From an uncultured Opitutia bacterium (lineage in GTDB: Bacteria > Verrucomicrobiota > Verrucomicrobiia > Opitutales > Opitutaceae), in NCBI GenBank assembly GCA_903825285.1, contig CAIJZY010000058.1:1-58138 (forward strand): a stretch of 58,138 bases of DNA, written 5' to 3'. This document shows positions 9,570 through 17,706 of this stretch, in pieces. Positions within the stretch are counted from its first letter, which is position 1, and each line of letters opens with the position of its first letter. The position numbers were made by a program, and so were the translations under genes. The notes under the pieces are model-generated. The model saw only the letters and a program-made list of their open reading frames with translations, was not told where the DNA came from and did not search any database.

Positions 9570-10259
9570 TCAGCGGCCGGATTTCGCCCGCAACCGGACC
9601 GCCACACGTTCGCTCACGGCGCGACGCGGCGCGAGATAGGCAGCCATGTTCTCCCGCATGCGCGTCACGAGCGCCGGGTCAGCGGTCCGGGGCGAACCAC
9701 CCTTGAACGGAGGCATCGGGTCGTACTCGATGCTGAGCTGGATCGACTTCGCCAACTCCTCACCGCGCATTTTTGCCACCAGGCTGAGCGCAAAATCAAT
9801 TCCGGCCGTGACTCCGCCGCCCGTGACGCGGTTGCGGTCAACAACGACCCGCTCATCAACCGGAATTACTCCGAACAGCGCGAGCTGATCCCGTGAGGCC
9901 CAGTGGCAGGCCGCCTGGTATCCTTCCAGCAGGCCCGCCGCGGCCAAGACCAGCGATCCCGTGCAGACCGAGGTGACCCATTGGGCGGTGGCGGCTTGCT
10001 GACGGAGAAAGTCGAGTGTCGCCTCGTCCTCCATCAGCTCCACCTGACCAGGTCCACCGGGCACGCAAATCACGTCGAGCACAGGGCACTCGTCAAAAGT
10101 CGTGGTCGGTTCCATCACCAAGCCGTTGACCGTGGAAATGGGCTCCCGCTTTTTCCAGACGAGGTGAACCTTTGCCTCCGGGACGCGGCAGAAAACTTCG
10201 GCGGGGCCCACCAGGTCCAGCAGCGTCAGCCGTGGAAAAAGGAGGAACCCGATAGTCAT
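9570..10259 (-). CDS. DJ-1/PfpI family protein, isonitrile-hydratase (InhA)-like
   Basis: A 229-residue class I glutamine amidotransferase-like protein. The nucleophile elbow is SVCTGSLVLAAAGLL with Cys99, preceded by VICVPGGPG. Asp15 (LTLLDLVGP) and Thr100 match the Asp/Cys/Thr set known for Pseudomonas isonitrile hydratase InhA, and GGGVTAGIDFAL is the expected C-terminal motif. It lacks the helix-turn-helix tail of AraC-type relatives. The likely activity is hydration of isonitriles to N-formyl compounds, but related proteins include glyoxalase III and proteases. It starts four bases after the dUTPase stop codon, so the two are translationally linked. Confidence 0.85.
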   Translation of the reverse strand: MTIGFLLFPRLTLLDLVGPAEVFCRVPEAKVHLVWKKREPISTVNGLVMEPTTTFDECPVLDVICVPGGPGQVELMEDEATLDFLRQQAATAQWVTSVCTGSLVLAAAGLLEGYQAACHWASRDQLALFGVIPVDERVVVDRNRVTGGGVTAGIDFALSLVAKMRGEELAKSIQLSIEYDPMPPFKGGSPRTADPALVTRMRENMAAYLAPRRAVSERVAVRLRAKSGR

Positions 10260-10263
10260 CGAT

Positions 10264-10635
10264 TCAGATGTGCTTGGAGTCGGCCTCGTCCTTCTTGGCG
10301 TAGCCGCTGTCCTGGCGCTGGTGGTTGACCTGGTTTTTCTTCAGGTAGGCCTGGTAGACATCGTCGGCGGACATGCCGAGCGTCTGGGCGAGAGACACGA
10401 GGAAGTGGAACAGGTCGACGACCTCGACCTTGGCGTTCTGCTCGTCGAACTTCTGGTACTTGGCCCACCACTTCCACGGCACGCTGTCGATCAGCTCGGC
10501 CGTCTCCTGCTGGAGGGCGCGGGTGTAGTTGAGGATCCACTTGGCCTTTTCCTCGTCGGAGGGGGGCGGGAGATGCACGCCGATGCGGGAATTCAGGGCG
10601 TCCTGCATGCGGAAAATTTCCTCGAGTTTGTCCAT
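10264..10635 (-). CDS. Dimeric dUTPase / MazG-like NTP pyrophosphohydrolase
   Basis: A 123-residue all-alpha NTP-pyrophosphatase. Metal ligands are visible in QQETAELIDS (E-x-x-E) and in KVEVVDLFHFLVS (E-x-x-D), and the C-terminal motif KKNQVNHQRQDSGY matches the dimeric dUTPase family (K-x-x-x-N...R-Q-x-G-Y). The likely reaction is dUTP to dUMP plus pyrophosphate, which keeps uracil out of DNA and supplies thymidylate synthesis. It is the first gene of a two-gene unit with the InhA-like protein. The 220-base gap upstream is shared with the divergent Arg/Gly-rich gene. Confidence 0.88.
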   Translation of the reverse strand: MDKLEEIFRMQDALNSRIGVHLPPPSDEEKAKWILNYTRALQQETAELIDSVPWKWWAKYQKFDEQNAKVEVVDLFHFLVSLAQTLGMSADDVYQAYLKKNQVNHQRQDSGYAKKDEADSKHI

Positions 10636-10855
10636 GGCGGCCGAGGCTGCGTCGCCCGCCCGGCGCTGGCAAGCCCGCCTTGGGGCGCAAGTTGCACGCC
10701 CCGCCGGAATTTGAGGTTGCCCCCCGGCGGCCCCCGGGCGAATTTGATTCCTTCACGCCTGCGTCGAGCGCATTTCCTGCCCTCCGCCGGCCCTCCCAAC
10801 ACAAGGCCGCTCTTCCGCCCTGCGGAAGCAGCGCCCGACAACGAAAAACCACCAC

Positions 10856-11908
10856 ATGTCAGATCCAGCATCGTCCGGCGATTCCGCCGCGACCGCCGGC
10901 GCAGCCTCCCCGGCTGCCTCCTCCGGCAATCCCGCCCCGATCGGCGCCTTTGGCGCCAAGGGTTCGGGTCTCGCCCGCGGCAAGCGTCCCAGCGCCGCCA
11001 CGGCCCCCGCCAGCCCCGCCGCCCCCGCCGGCTACCAGCCCAGCGCCCTCGAGGTCATCCGGCCCCAGAGCGAGTACAAGAATCCGTTCACGGGCGAGAC
11101 GTCCGTGGCCGCGCCCGTCGTCAACGAGCCCTCCCCCGCCCCGGCTGCGGAGGGCCGCATCGAGTCCGCTCCCACGCCTGTCGCCGCCCCGGTCCCCGAG
11201 GCGGCCCCCGTGGCCAGCCAGCCGGCCCCGGCGCCCGTCGCCGCGGCCCCGGAGAGCGACCTGTTCCCGTTCCAGCCCGAGGCCGCGGCCCGGACGGAAC
11301 CCGCCCCCAAGGCCGAGCTCAACATCCTGCCCCCGCAGGAAGTGAAGCGTCCCGCCGTCAGCTGGGGTGACCACTCCGCGCCCGCGCAGGGCGACAACCG
11401 CGGCCGCCGCGAGGAACGCGGCACCTTCCGGCCCGAGCGCCGCGACCAGCGTCCGTTCGAGCCCCGTGAACCCCGCGAGCCCCGTGAGCCCCGCCGCGAT
11501 TTCGCCGGCGAAGGCCGCGAGCAGCCCGCCTCCGCCCCGGCCAAGCCGGCCGGTGGTTTCTTTGCCTGGCTCAAGGGCCTGTTCGGCGGCAAGCCCGCCG
11601 AGGCCAAGCCCGGCGAGCGCGACTTCCAGGGCCGCGACGGCCAGTCCCGCCACGAGGGCGGCGGCCGGCGCCGTCACCGCGGCGGACGCGGACGCGGCGG
11701 CTACCAGGGCGGCGGTGAAAACCGCGGCCCGCGCGACGGCCAGCCCCGGGATTTCTCCGGCGAGGCCGGCGGCCAGGGTGGCGGCGAAGCCGGTGGCGAG
11801 AACCGCTACGAGGGTGGTGGTCGGCGCCGCCGTCGGGGCGGACGCAACCGTCACCGCGACGACCGCGGCCCGCGCCCCGAAGGCCAGCAGGGCGGCGGCG
11901 CGATCTAA
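10856..11908 (+). CDS. Low-complexity Ala/Pro- and Arg/Gly-rich protein
   Basis: A 350-residue protein of unrecognised family. Residues 1-180 are Ala/Pro/Ser-rich and probably disordered. Residues about 180-220 are Arg/Glu-rich with a tandem PRE run (REPREPREP). A single hydrophobic motif, FFAWLKGLFGG (about 237-247), stands out. The last 100 residues are an RGG-type tail with two GGGRRR(H/R)RGG blocks. Such tails usually bind RNA or DNA. A strong intrinsic terminator follows, so it is a single-gene unit and probably well expressed. The codon pattern favours GC ends like its neighbours, and an ordered domain is not apparent. Function unknown. Confidence 0.72.
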   Translation: MSDPASSGDSAATAGAASPAASSGNPAPIGAFGAKGSGLARGKRPSAATAPASPAAPAGYQPSALEVIRPQSEYKNPFTGETSVAAPVVNEPSPAPAAEGRIESAPTPVAAPVPEAAPVASQPAPAPVAAAPESDLFPFQPEAAARTEPAPKAELNILPPQEVKRPAVSWGDHSAPAQGDNRGRREERGTFRPERRDQRPFEPREPREPREPRRDFAGEGREQPASAPAKPAGGFFAWLKGLFGGKPAEAKPGERDFQGRDGQSRHEGGGRRRHRGGRGRGGYQGGGENRGPRDGQPRDFSGEAGGQGGGEAGGENRYEGGGRRRRRGGRNRHRDDRGPRPEGQQGGGAI

Positions 11909-11929
11909 GCGTACCCTCCCCTCACACTC

Positions 11930-11960
11930 AGGCGCCCGCTCCCGCGGGCGCCTTTTTTGT
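11930..11960 (+). terminator. Rho-independent terminator of the Arg/Gly-rich gene
   Basis: A nine-base GC stem (GGCGCCCGC ... GCGGGCGCC) with a TCCC loop is followed by TTTTTT, 22 bases after the stop codon. Confidence 0.92.
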
Positions 11961-12128
11961 GCCCATCCCCGAGGGTCGGACCGCCAAAATGCCTGGGTTC
12001 CGCGCCTCCGCCGCTCCGCGTTTCCGCGAGCAAATTTCCAAATCCCGCCCGAACGCTGCACATCACGCTCGCATGGCGCGCGGTTCAGGCTTTCAACTTT
12101 CCGCGCTCCACTTTCAACTCCCCCCTCG

Positions 12129-13418
12129 ATGGCCGATCTCATCGTCAATGGCGGCAAAGCCCTCTCCGGCACCATCACGCCGTCCGGCAACAAGAACTCC
12201 GCGCTGCCCATCCTCTGCGCGACGCTGCTCACCGACGCGCCCGTCCGATTGCGGAACGTCCCGGCGATCACCGACGTGGACAAGCTCGTCACCTTCTTTG
12301 CCGAGCAGGGCTCGCGCATCGAGTGGGACAAGGCCGCGGGCACGATGACGCTCGACCACTCGGGCTTCGACGCGGCGCGGCTGCAGGGCGAGCTGCCCTC
12401 CGGCATGCGCTCCTCGGTGCTGCTCTTCGCGCCGCTGCTGCAGCGGATGAAGAAGATCGCGATCCCGAGCAACGCCAAGGGCTGCTCGCTCGGCATCCGC
12501 GAGCTCGACCCCCATCTTGAGATCCTGGCCAAGCTCGGCGCGAAGATCGCCCACAACGGGTCGCTCACGATGTCGCTGAAGGGCCGCTTCCGCGGCGCGC
12601 GGCACTGGCCCGACTACATGTCGGTCACCGCGACGGAGAACTTCGTCATGGCCGCGGCGCTCGCCGAGGGCACGTCCACGATCGTCAACGCCGCCAGCGA
12701 GCCCCACGTGCAGGACCTCTGCGGCGTGCTGATCGGCATGGGCGCGAAGATCACGGGCGTCGGCACCAGCCAGCTCACGGTCACGGGCGTGAAGCGCCTG
12801 ACCGGCGGCACGTTCACGATCAACACCGACTACCACGAGGTCGTCACCTTCCTCGCGCTCGGTGCGATCACCGGCGGCGAGGTGCGGGTCCGCCACTCGC
12901 TGCCGCACCACTTCGACCTGATCGCGCGGGCCTTCGCGAAGCTCGGCGTCGTGATCGAGCACCAGGGCGACACCGCGATCGTGCGCCGCCGGCAGAAGCT
13001 GGTGATCGAGCCGCCCTTCACCAGCAACCTGCTGCCGAAGATCGAGGCCGCGCCGTGGCCGTACTTCCCGGTCGACCTGCTGCCCTGCATGATCGCGCTC
13101 TCGGTCCGCGCGAAGGGCGCGATCCAGTTCTGGAACAAGGTCTACGAGGGCGGATTCACCTGGATGCCCGAGCTGTCGAAGTTCGGCGCCCATGTCGTCG
13201 TGAGCGACCCGCACCGCATCATCGTCTTCGGCGACCGCCCGCTGCGGCCGACGACGGTGGACGCCCCGTACATCATCCGCGCGGCGGTCGCGCTCTACAT
13301 GGTGGCCGCCAGCATCCCCGGCCGCTCGGTGGTCAAGAACGCCGACACCATCATGCGCGCCCACCCGCGCTTCGTCGAAAACCTCCGCAGCCTCGGCGCG
13401 GATGTGGAGTGGAAGTGA
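12129..13418 (+). CDS. murA: UDP-N-acetylglucosamine 1-carboxyvinyltransferase (MurA, divergent)
   Basis: A 429-residue EPSP-synthase-fold enzyme of the first committed peptidoglycan step, joining PEP to UDP-GlcNAc in the cytoplasm. Kept from E. coli MurA: the Lys-Asn pair in SGNKNSALPIL, the catalytic Cys in GCSLGIR (Cys119, with Arg124 five residues on, the fosfomycin target), Asp in FPVDL and the Arg in the C-terminal MRAHPRFVENLRSLGA. Departures: the usual PVD after the Cys loop is ELD, and the Asp of the D-L-R triplet is Ile (Ile382 before Arg384). I chose the ATG giving MADLIVNGGK. The frame stays open far upstream but overlaps the previous gene and its terminator. Confidence 0.88.
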   Translation: MADLIVNGGKALSGTITPSGNKNSALPILCATLLTDAPVRLRNVPAITDVDKLVTFFAEQGSRIEWDKAAGTMTLDHSGFDAARLQGELPSGMRSSVLLFAPLLQRMKKIAIPSNAKGCSLGIRELDPHLEILAKLGAKIAHNGSLTMSLKGRFRGARHWPDYMSVTATENFVMAAALAEGTSTIVNAASEPHVQDLCGVLIGMGAKITGVGTSQLTVTGVKRLTGGTFTINTDYHEVVTFLALGAITGGEVRVRHSLPHHFDLIARAFAKLGVVIEHQGDTAIVRRRQKLVIEPPFTSNLLPKIEAAPWPYFPVDLLPCMIALSVRAKGAIQFWNKVYEGGFTWMPELSKFGAHVVVSDPHRIIVFGDRPLRPTTVDAPYIIRAAVALYMVAASIPGRSVVKNADTIMRAHPRFVENLRSLGADVEWK

Positions 13419-13430
13419 ACCGGAGATGTC

Positions 13431-13522
13431 ACCACGAAGCCCACGAAGGGCACGAAGGCCCTTGGCTCGGGGCCCAATCCAGCTTTCCCTCTCCTCTTCG
13501 TGATCTTCGTGTGCTTCGTGGT
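13431..13522. repeat. CACGAAG inverted repeat between murA and ruvB
   Basis: Arm one (13431-13458) is three 9-base units, ACCACGAAG, CCCACGAAG and GGCACGAAG. Arm two (13492-13522) is its near-complement, ending CTTCGTGGT. It starts 13 bases past the murA stop and ends 14 bases before the ruvB ATG. It is the same family as 14631-14710. Confidence 0.92.
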
Positions 13523-13536
13523 TAATCCTCCTCCGC

Positions 13537-14577
13537 ATGGCTTCGCCTGAATCCAACAAGGGCCTCGGCTTCATCAGCTCCGCGCTCTCCGCGCCGGTCT
13601 CGCCGGCGGAGGCGGCACTGCGGCCGCTGTCGTTCGCCGACTTCACCGGCCAGCTGAAGACCGTCGAGCGCCTCCAGGTCATGGTCGGCGCCGCCAAGAA
13701 GCGCGGCGAGGCCCTCAACCACATCCTGCTCTCCGGCCCGCCGGGCCTCGGCAAGACCACCCTCGCCTTCATCCTCGGGCACGAGCTCGGCCGCAGCGTC
13801 CGCGTCACGTCCGGCCCCGTGATCGAGAAGGCCGGCGACCTCGCCGGGCTGCTCACCAGCCTCGAGGAGGGCGACCTGCTCTTCATCGACGAGATCCACC
13901 GCATCCCGAAGACGGTCGAGGAGTACCTGTACTCGGCGATGGAGGACTTCCGCCTCGACATCATGATCGACCAGGGCCCGAACGCCCGCAGCGTCCGCCT
14001 GTCGATCCCGCGCTTCACCCTGATCGGCGCCACCACCCGCAGCGGCCTGCTCACCGCCCCGCTGCGCTCGCGGTTCACGCTGCAGACGCGGCTCGACTAC
14101 TACGACCACCCCACCCTCGAGGGCATCGTGCGCCGCAGCTGCGGACTCCTGCAGGTGAAGATCGACGAGGACGGTGCCCGTGAGATCGCCACGCGCGCCC
14201 GCGGCACGCCGCGCGTCGCCAACAACCTGATCAACTTTGTCCGCGACTACGCGCAGGAGCGCGCCCAGGGCCGCATCACCCAGCCCGTGGCCGCCGCCGC
14301 GCTCGAGCTGCTCGAGATCGACGCGGCCGGGCTCGACGAGATGGACAAGCGCATGCTCCGCGTGATGGCGGAGAACTACGGCGGCAAGCCCGTCGGCATG
14401 AGCACCATCGCCGTCGCGGTCGGCGAGGAGGCCGAGACGCTGGAGGAGGTCCATGAGCCGTTCCTGATCCAGGAGGGCTACGTGCAGCGGACCCCGCAGG
14501 GCCGGCTGCTCACGGCCAAGGGCTACGCCGCCGTCGGCCTCAAGCCCCTCGGCGGCGACCAGCAGAGCCTGCTGTAG
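13537..14577 (+). CDS. ruvB: Holliday junction branch-migration helicase RuvB
   Basis: A 346-residue AAA+ ATPase of the usual RuvB length. It forms hexameric rings that pump DNA through RuvA-bound Holliday junctions. Visible motifs: Walker A SGPPGLGKTTLA, Walker B LLFIDEIHR, sensor I GATTRSGLL, arginine-finger region LRSRF, and the C-terminal winged helix with GGKPVGMSTIAVAVGEE. RuvA and RuvC genes are not in the window. No Shine-Dalgarno sequence is obvious, because an inverted repeat reaches to 14 bases before the ATG; the RNA hairpin could affect initiation. The gene is flanked on both sides by copies of the same repeat family. Confidence 0.97.
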   Translation: MASPESNKGLGFISSALSAPVSPAEAALRPLSFADFTGQLKTVERLQVMVGAAKKRGEALNHILLSGPPGLGKTTLAFILGHELGRSVRVTSGPVIEKAGDLAGLLTSLEEGDLLFIDEIHRIPKTVEEYLYSAMEDFRLDIMIDQGPNARSVRLSIPRFTLIGATTRSGLLTAPLRSRFTLQTRLDYYDHPTLEGIVRRSCGLLQVKIDEDGAREIATRARGTPRVANNLINFVRDYAQERAQGRITQPVAAAALELLEIDAAGLDEMDKRMLRVMAENYGGKPVGMSTIAVAVGEEAETLEEVHEPFLIQEGYVQRTPQGRLLTAKGYAAVGLKPLGGDQQSLL

Positions 14578-14630
14578 CCCGGCCCGCGGGCTGCGGCGGA
14601 GGCGCGCCTTCGATCCTTCGATCTGGTGTT

Positions 14631-14710
14631 ACCACGAAGAGCACGAAGGGCGCGAAGACCAAGCCGTTCCGGGGATCGGAATGCTTCGTGCCCTTCGTGT
14701 TCTTCGTGGT
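14631..14710. repeat. CACGAAG inverted repeat after ruvB
   Basis: Arm one (14631-14657) has the units ACCACGAAG, AGCACGAAG and GGCGCGAAG. Arm two (14684-14710) is complementary over 27 bases with two mismatches. It lies between the convergent 3' ends of ruvB and the oxidoreductase gene. It is the same family as 13431-13522. Confidence 0.92.
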
Positions 14711-14729
14711 GAAAAACGCCCGGGCCGGG

Positions 14730-15782
14730 TCAGAGCTTGAGCTTGATCTCGCGGCCGGACGCGGACGAGGCGTAGACGGCCTCGAGGATGCCGATGACCT
14801 TGATCGTCTCGGTCCACGGCACGGGCGACGGCTTGCCGTTGACCACGCAGTCCACGAACGCCGCGATCTCGTTCCAGTGGGGATGCGGCACGTGCAGGGG
14901 ATGCGTGAGCGAGCCCTGGGCATGGACGCCGTTGACGACCGTCGCGAACTCCGCGCTCGGCCACTTGAGGCCGCCCTTCTTGCCGAAGATCTGGGCGACG
15001 AGGTCCTCGTTCTCGACCTGGTGGCACATCCACGCGGCCTCGAGCACGAGGGTGGCGCCGTTGTCAAAGTGGACGAAGCCCGCCGCGAAATCCTCGACGG
15101 AGTAGCGCGCACGGTCCCACTCGCCCCAGAGGTTGGGCATGGTGTGGCCCTTGGCGAAGACGGTCTTGGACGTGCCCGAGACGCGCACCGGCTGCGGGAA
15201 GTCCATCAGCCAGAGACAGAGGTCGAGCGCGTGCACGCCGATGTCCATGCACGGGCCGCCGCCGGCCAGCTTGGCGTCGATGAAGCCCGGCGACGGGGGC
15301 AGCCAGGCGCGGCGCACGGCGCGGACGCGCGCGTGGTAGGCCTCGCCGAGGTTGCCGCCGTCCACCCACGCCCGCGCGGCGAGGCCGCCCTGGGTGAAGC
15401 GCTGGTGCTGGGCGGTCATGAGCTTGCGCTTCTTCTGGTCGGCGAGCCGGCCCATCGCGCGCACCTCCGCGGTCGAGACCGCGAGGGGCTTCTCGCAGAG
15501 CACGTGGCAGCCGGCGGTGAGCGCGGCGAGCGCGGCCGGCGTGTGCACCTTGTTCGGCGTGCAGATGTCGACCGCGTCAAGGCCGAGCTTCAGGAGCTCG
15601 CGGTAATCGGTGAACACCCGCGCGCCGCCCGCGGCCTCGGCGGCCTTCCGGGCCGTGGCCTCCGCGACGTCGGCCACGCCGACGATCTCGACCTCGGGGA
15701 GATTCCTCCACCCGGGGATATGCACGGCCTGGGCGATGCCGCCGCCGCCGATGATGCCAACACGGAATTTGCGGGATTTCAT
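14730..15782 (-). CDS. Gfo/Idh/MocA family oxidoreductase
   Basis: A 350-residue NAD(P)-dependent dehydrogenase. The N-terminal Rossmann fold shows VGIIGGGGIAQAVHIPGW (G-x-G-x-x-A type), then VADVAEATARKAAE. The conserved EKPLAVS (residues about 95-101) supplies the Lys that normally binds cofactor and substrate. The C-terminal domain has GGGPCMDIGVHALDLCLWLM, with the usual D-x-x-x-H. Such enzymes oxidise or rearrange sugars, inositols and sugar acids and are expanded in Verrucomicrobiota. No signal peptide is present. I start at the ATG giving MKSRKFRVGI. It diverges from the membrane-protein gene. Confidence 0.92.
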   Translation of the reverse strand: MKSRKFRVGIIGGGGIAQAVHIPGWRNLPEVEIVGVADVAEATARKAAEAAGGARVFTDYRELLKLGLDAVDICTPNKVHTPAALAALTAGCHVLCEKPLAVSTAEVRAMGRLADQKKRKLMTAQHQRFTQGGLAARAWVDGGNLGEAYHARVRAVRRAWLPPSPGFIDAKLAGGGPCMDIGVHALDLCLWLMDFPQPVRVSGTSKTVFAKGHTMPNLWGEWDRARYSVEDFAAGFVHFDNGATLVLEAAWMCHQVENEDLVAQIFGKKGGLKWPSAEFATVVNGVHAQGSLTHPLHVPHPHWNEIAAFVDCVVNGKPSPVPWTETIKVIGILEAVYASSASGREIKLKL

Positions 15783-15918
15783 GGGGTGATTTGATCCTAG
15801 CGATGCGCAGCGCGCGCGCGGCGACAATCCAAAAGCCCGGGCCGGCAGCGATCATTCACCGCGCCTGGTCGGCGTGCTTCCGTCTTGGCTCCCCCGGCCC
15901 TAGAGCTAGGCTGGCCGC

Positions 15919-16929
15919 ATGGACAGTAACGTCGCACCCCCGGCCGAGTCCGCCTATCAGGACCGCCACGCCGGTTTGATCGTGTTCGGGATCCTGGGGA
16001 TCCTCCTGGGCCTGGCTTGCCTGCTGCTGGCCCCGCTCGCCTACTTCGGCCAGATGATGGCCGCCGCGCGGACCGGCACGGAGCTCAACCGGGGCAACGC
16101 CCTGCTTGGCGTGATGATCTACGGCCTGCTCGGCACCGTCATGATCTGGCTCAGCATCGGCTCCATCCTCGCGCGCCGCTGGGCCCGGGCCCTGATTCTC
16201 TGCGGCGGTTGGATCGGCCTGATCATCGGCCTGGTGGCGATGCCGGTCGTGTGGGTGGCGCTGGGCTCGGTCGGGCCCGCCGCCGCGGCGCAGGGCCATG
16301 CGCTGCCGCCCGCGGCGCTGGTGCTCGTGCGCTGGATCACGCTGGGGGTCACGTTCGTGATCTACATCGTGATCCCCGGGCTCACCGTGCTCTTCTACAG
16401 GGGCCGCAATGTCCGCCTCACCTGCGAGGCACGTGATCCGGTTGCCCGCTGGACCGACCGCTGCCCGCTGCCCGTGCTGGCGCTGTGCCTGCTCAAGGCG
16501 TTCTCCGCCGGCTTCCTGCTGCTGTTCCTGTTCACCACCTACGGGCACATCTTCCCGCTCTTCGGATCCATCGTCCAGGGCGTGCCGGCGCGGATCCTCT
16601 GGGTGGCCCTCGTGGCCTTCCTGCTCTATGCCGCGCGCGGGTTCTACCGGCTCGACCGGCGCGTCTACTGGACGTACCTCGCCGGTGCGCTGCTGCTGTG
16701 GTCGTCGTCCTTCGTCACCTTCCTCCGCGTGGACATGGTGGACTACTATCGCCTGGCGGGCATGCCGGAGCGGCAGCTGGCGCACATCGCGCAGAATCCC
16801 CTGATGGCCCACAACACGCTCGCCCTGGTCAACGTGGCGACGATGGTGGTGGGCCTCGCCTACCTGCTCTACGTGAAGCGCTTCTTCCCCGCGGCGGCTA
16901 CAGATCACCCAGCTGCGGTCGCAGGATGA
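15919..16929 (+). CDS. Polytopic membrane protein of unknown function
   Basis: A 336-residue integral membrane protein with about eight hydrophobic segments: residues about 20-45, 62-85, 88-118, 135-160, 190-215, 225-245, 250-272 and 300-320. A soluble stretch, NVRLTCEARDPVARWTDRCPLP, lies near the middle. No transporter or enzyme signature was recognised; the layout suggests two four-helix halves. Its last 32 bases overlap the 3' end of the SDR gene on the opposite strand, so the two transcripts are complementary at their tails. Confidence 0.75.
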   Translation: MDSNVAPPAESAYQDRHAGLIVFGILGILLGLACLLLAPLAYFGQMMAAARTGTELNRGNALLGVMIYGLLGTVMIWLSIGSILARRWARALILCGGWIGLIIGLVAMPVVWVALGSVGPAAAAQGHALPPAALVLVRWITLGVTFVIYIVIPGLTVLFYRGRNVRLTCEARDPVARWTDRCPLPVLALCLLKAFSAGFLLLFLFTTYGHIFPLFGSIVQGVPARILWVALVAFLLYAARGFYRLDRRVYWTYLAGALLLWSSSFVTFLRVDMVDYYRLAGMPERQLAHIAQNPLMAHNTLALVNVATMVVGLAYLLYVKRFFPAAATDHPAAVAG

Positions 16930-17605
16930 TCTCCTCGACGACCGTGCGGCGCGAGAGCCGGTAGACGTCGAGGAACGCCCGGGCGACGTCCTCGGCGGGC
17001 ATGATCCGCCGCGCCGGCACGCCGCTGCCGGCCCACGACGGGGAATGGGTCGCGCCGGGGTGCACGCAGCAGACGCGCACGCCGCGGTCGCGCAGCTCGG
17101 CGCGCATCACGGCCGACAGGCCGGTGACGCCGAACTTGGCCGCGCAGTAGCCGGCCCCGCCGGGATAGGCGCCGAGGCCGGCGATGGAGCTCATGTTGAA
17201 CACGTCGCCCCGGCCGCGCCGCGCCATCGCCGGCACAAAGGCCCGCGAGACGAGGAAGACGCTGCGCAGGTTGGCCGCGATCAGGCGGTCGAACTCCGCC
17301 ACGGCCATCGTCGCGAAGGGCGCGGCGACGAACTTGCCGGCGTTGTTGACGAGGACATCGACCCGGCCGAGGCGTTTCGTCACCGCCGCCGCGAGGGCGG
17401 CCACCGCCGCCTCGTCGGACACGTCGCAGGCAAAGGCCTCGGCGGTGGCGCCGAGTTCGGCGCACGCGCGGGCGACGCCCCGGAGGTTCCGGGCATTGCG
17501 CGCGACCAGCGCGAGCCGCGCGCCGGGCACCTCCCGCGCAAACACCCTCGCGATCGCCGCCCCGATGCCCTGGGAGGCGCCGGTGATCAGGATGACAGGT
17601 TTCAT
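16898..17605 (-). CDS. SDR-family reductase, sepiapterin-reductase-like
   Basis: A 235-residue short-chain dehydrogenase. The NADP-binding turn is TGASQGIG (residues 8-15), with ARN after strand two indicating NADPH. NNAG, the catalytic Ser in NMSSIAG and YCAAK complete the active site. The C-terminal RRTVVEEIILRPQLGDL and the PGATHSPSW loop resemble, from memory, Chlorobium sepiapterin reductase. Placed after a PTPS-I-like gene and folE2 on the same strand, it is a good candidate for the last, NADPH-dependent step of tetrahydrobiopterin synthesis. A generic SDR role is the alternative. It is convergent with, and overlaps, the membrane-protein gene. Confidence 0.85.
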   Translation of the reverse strand: MKPVILITGASQGIGAAIARVFAREVPGARLALVARNARNLRGVARACAELGATAEAFACDVSDEAAVAALAAAVTKRLGRVDVLVNNAGKFVAAPFATMAVAEFDRLIAANLRSVFLVSRAFVPAMARRGRGDVFNMSSIAGLGAYPGGAGYCAAKFGVTGLSAVMRAELRDRGVRVCCVHPGATHSPSWAGSGVPARRIMPAEDVARAFLDVYRLSRRTVVEEIILRPQLGDL

Positions 17606-17621
17606 AGGCTACGGAGAGGAT

Positions 17622-17698
17622 CGCGAAATCGCGGAAGGACGGAAGCGCGGAATTCAACCCGGCTCAATTCCGCGCCTCCGCTCTTCCGCGATTTCGCG
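17622..17698. repeat. CGCGAAATCGCGGAA inverted repeat
   Basis: Arms 17622-17654 and 17666-17698 are complementary over 33 bases with three mismatches and an 11-base loop. The arm begins CGCGAAATCGCGGAAG and ends GCGCGGAATT. It lies nine bases past the folE2 stop, between folE2 and the SDR gene on the same strand. Confidence 0.92.
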
Positions 17699-17706
17699 CG
17701 GTTCCG

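Noticed and set aside
11367-12128. N-terminal extension of MurA by about 250 residues
   Set aside because: It would overlap the Arg/Gly-rich gene in another frame and read through its intrinsic terminator. The extension is low-complexity and MurA proteins begin at MADLIVNGG-like sequence.
13431-14710. Composite transposon carrying ruvB
   Set aside because: The two flanking repeats contain no transposase or target-site duplication that I can see, and ruvB is an ordinary housekeeping gene.
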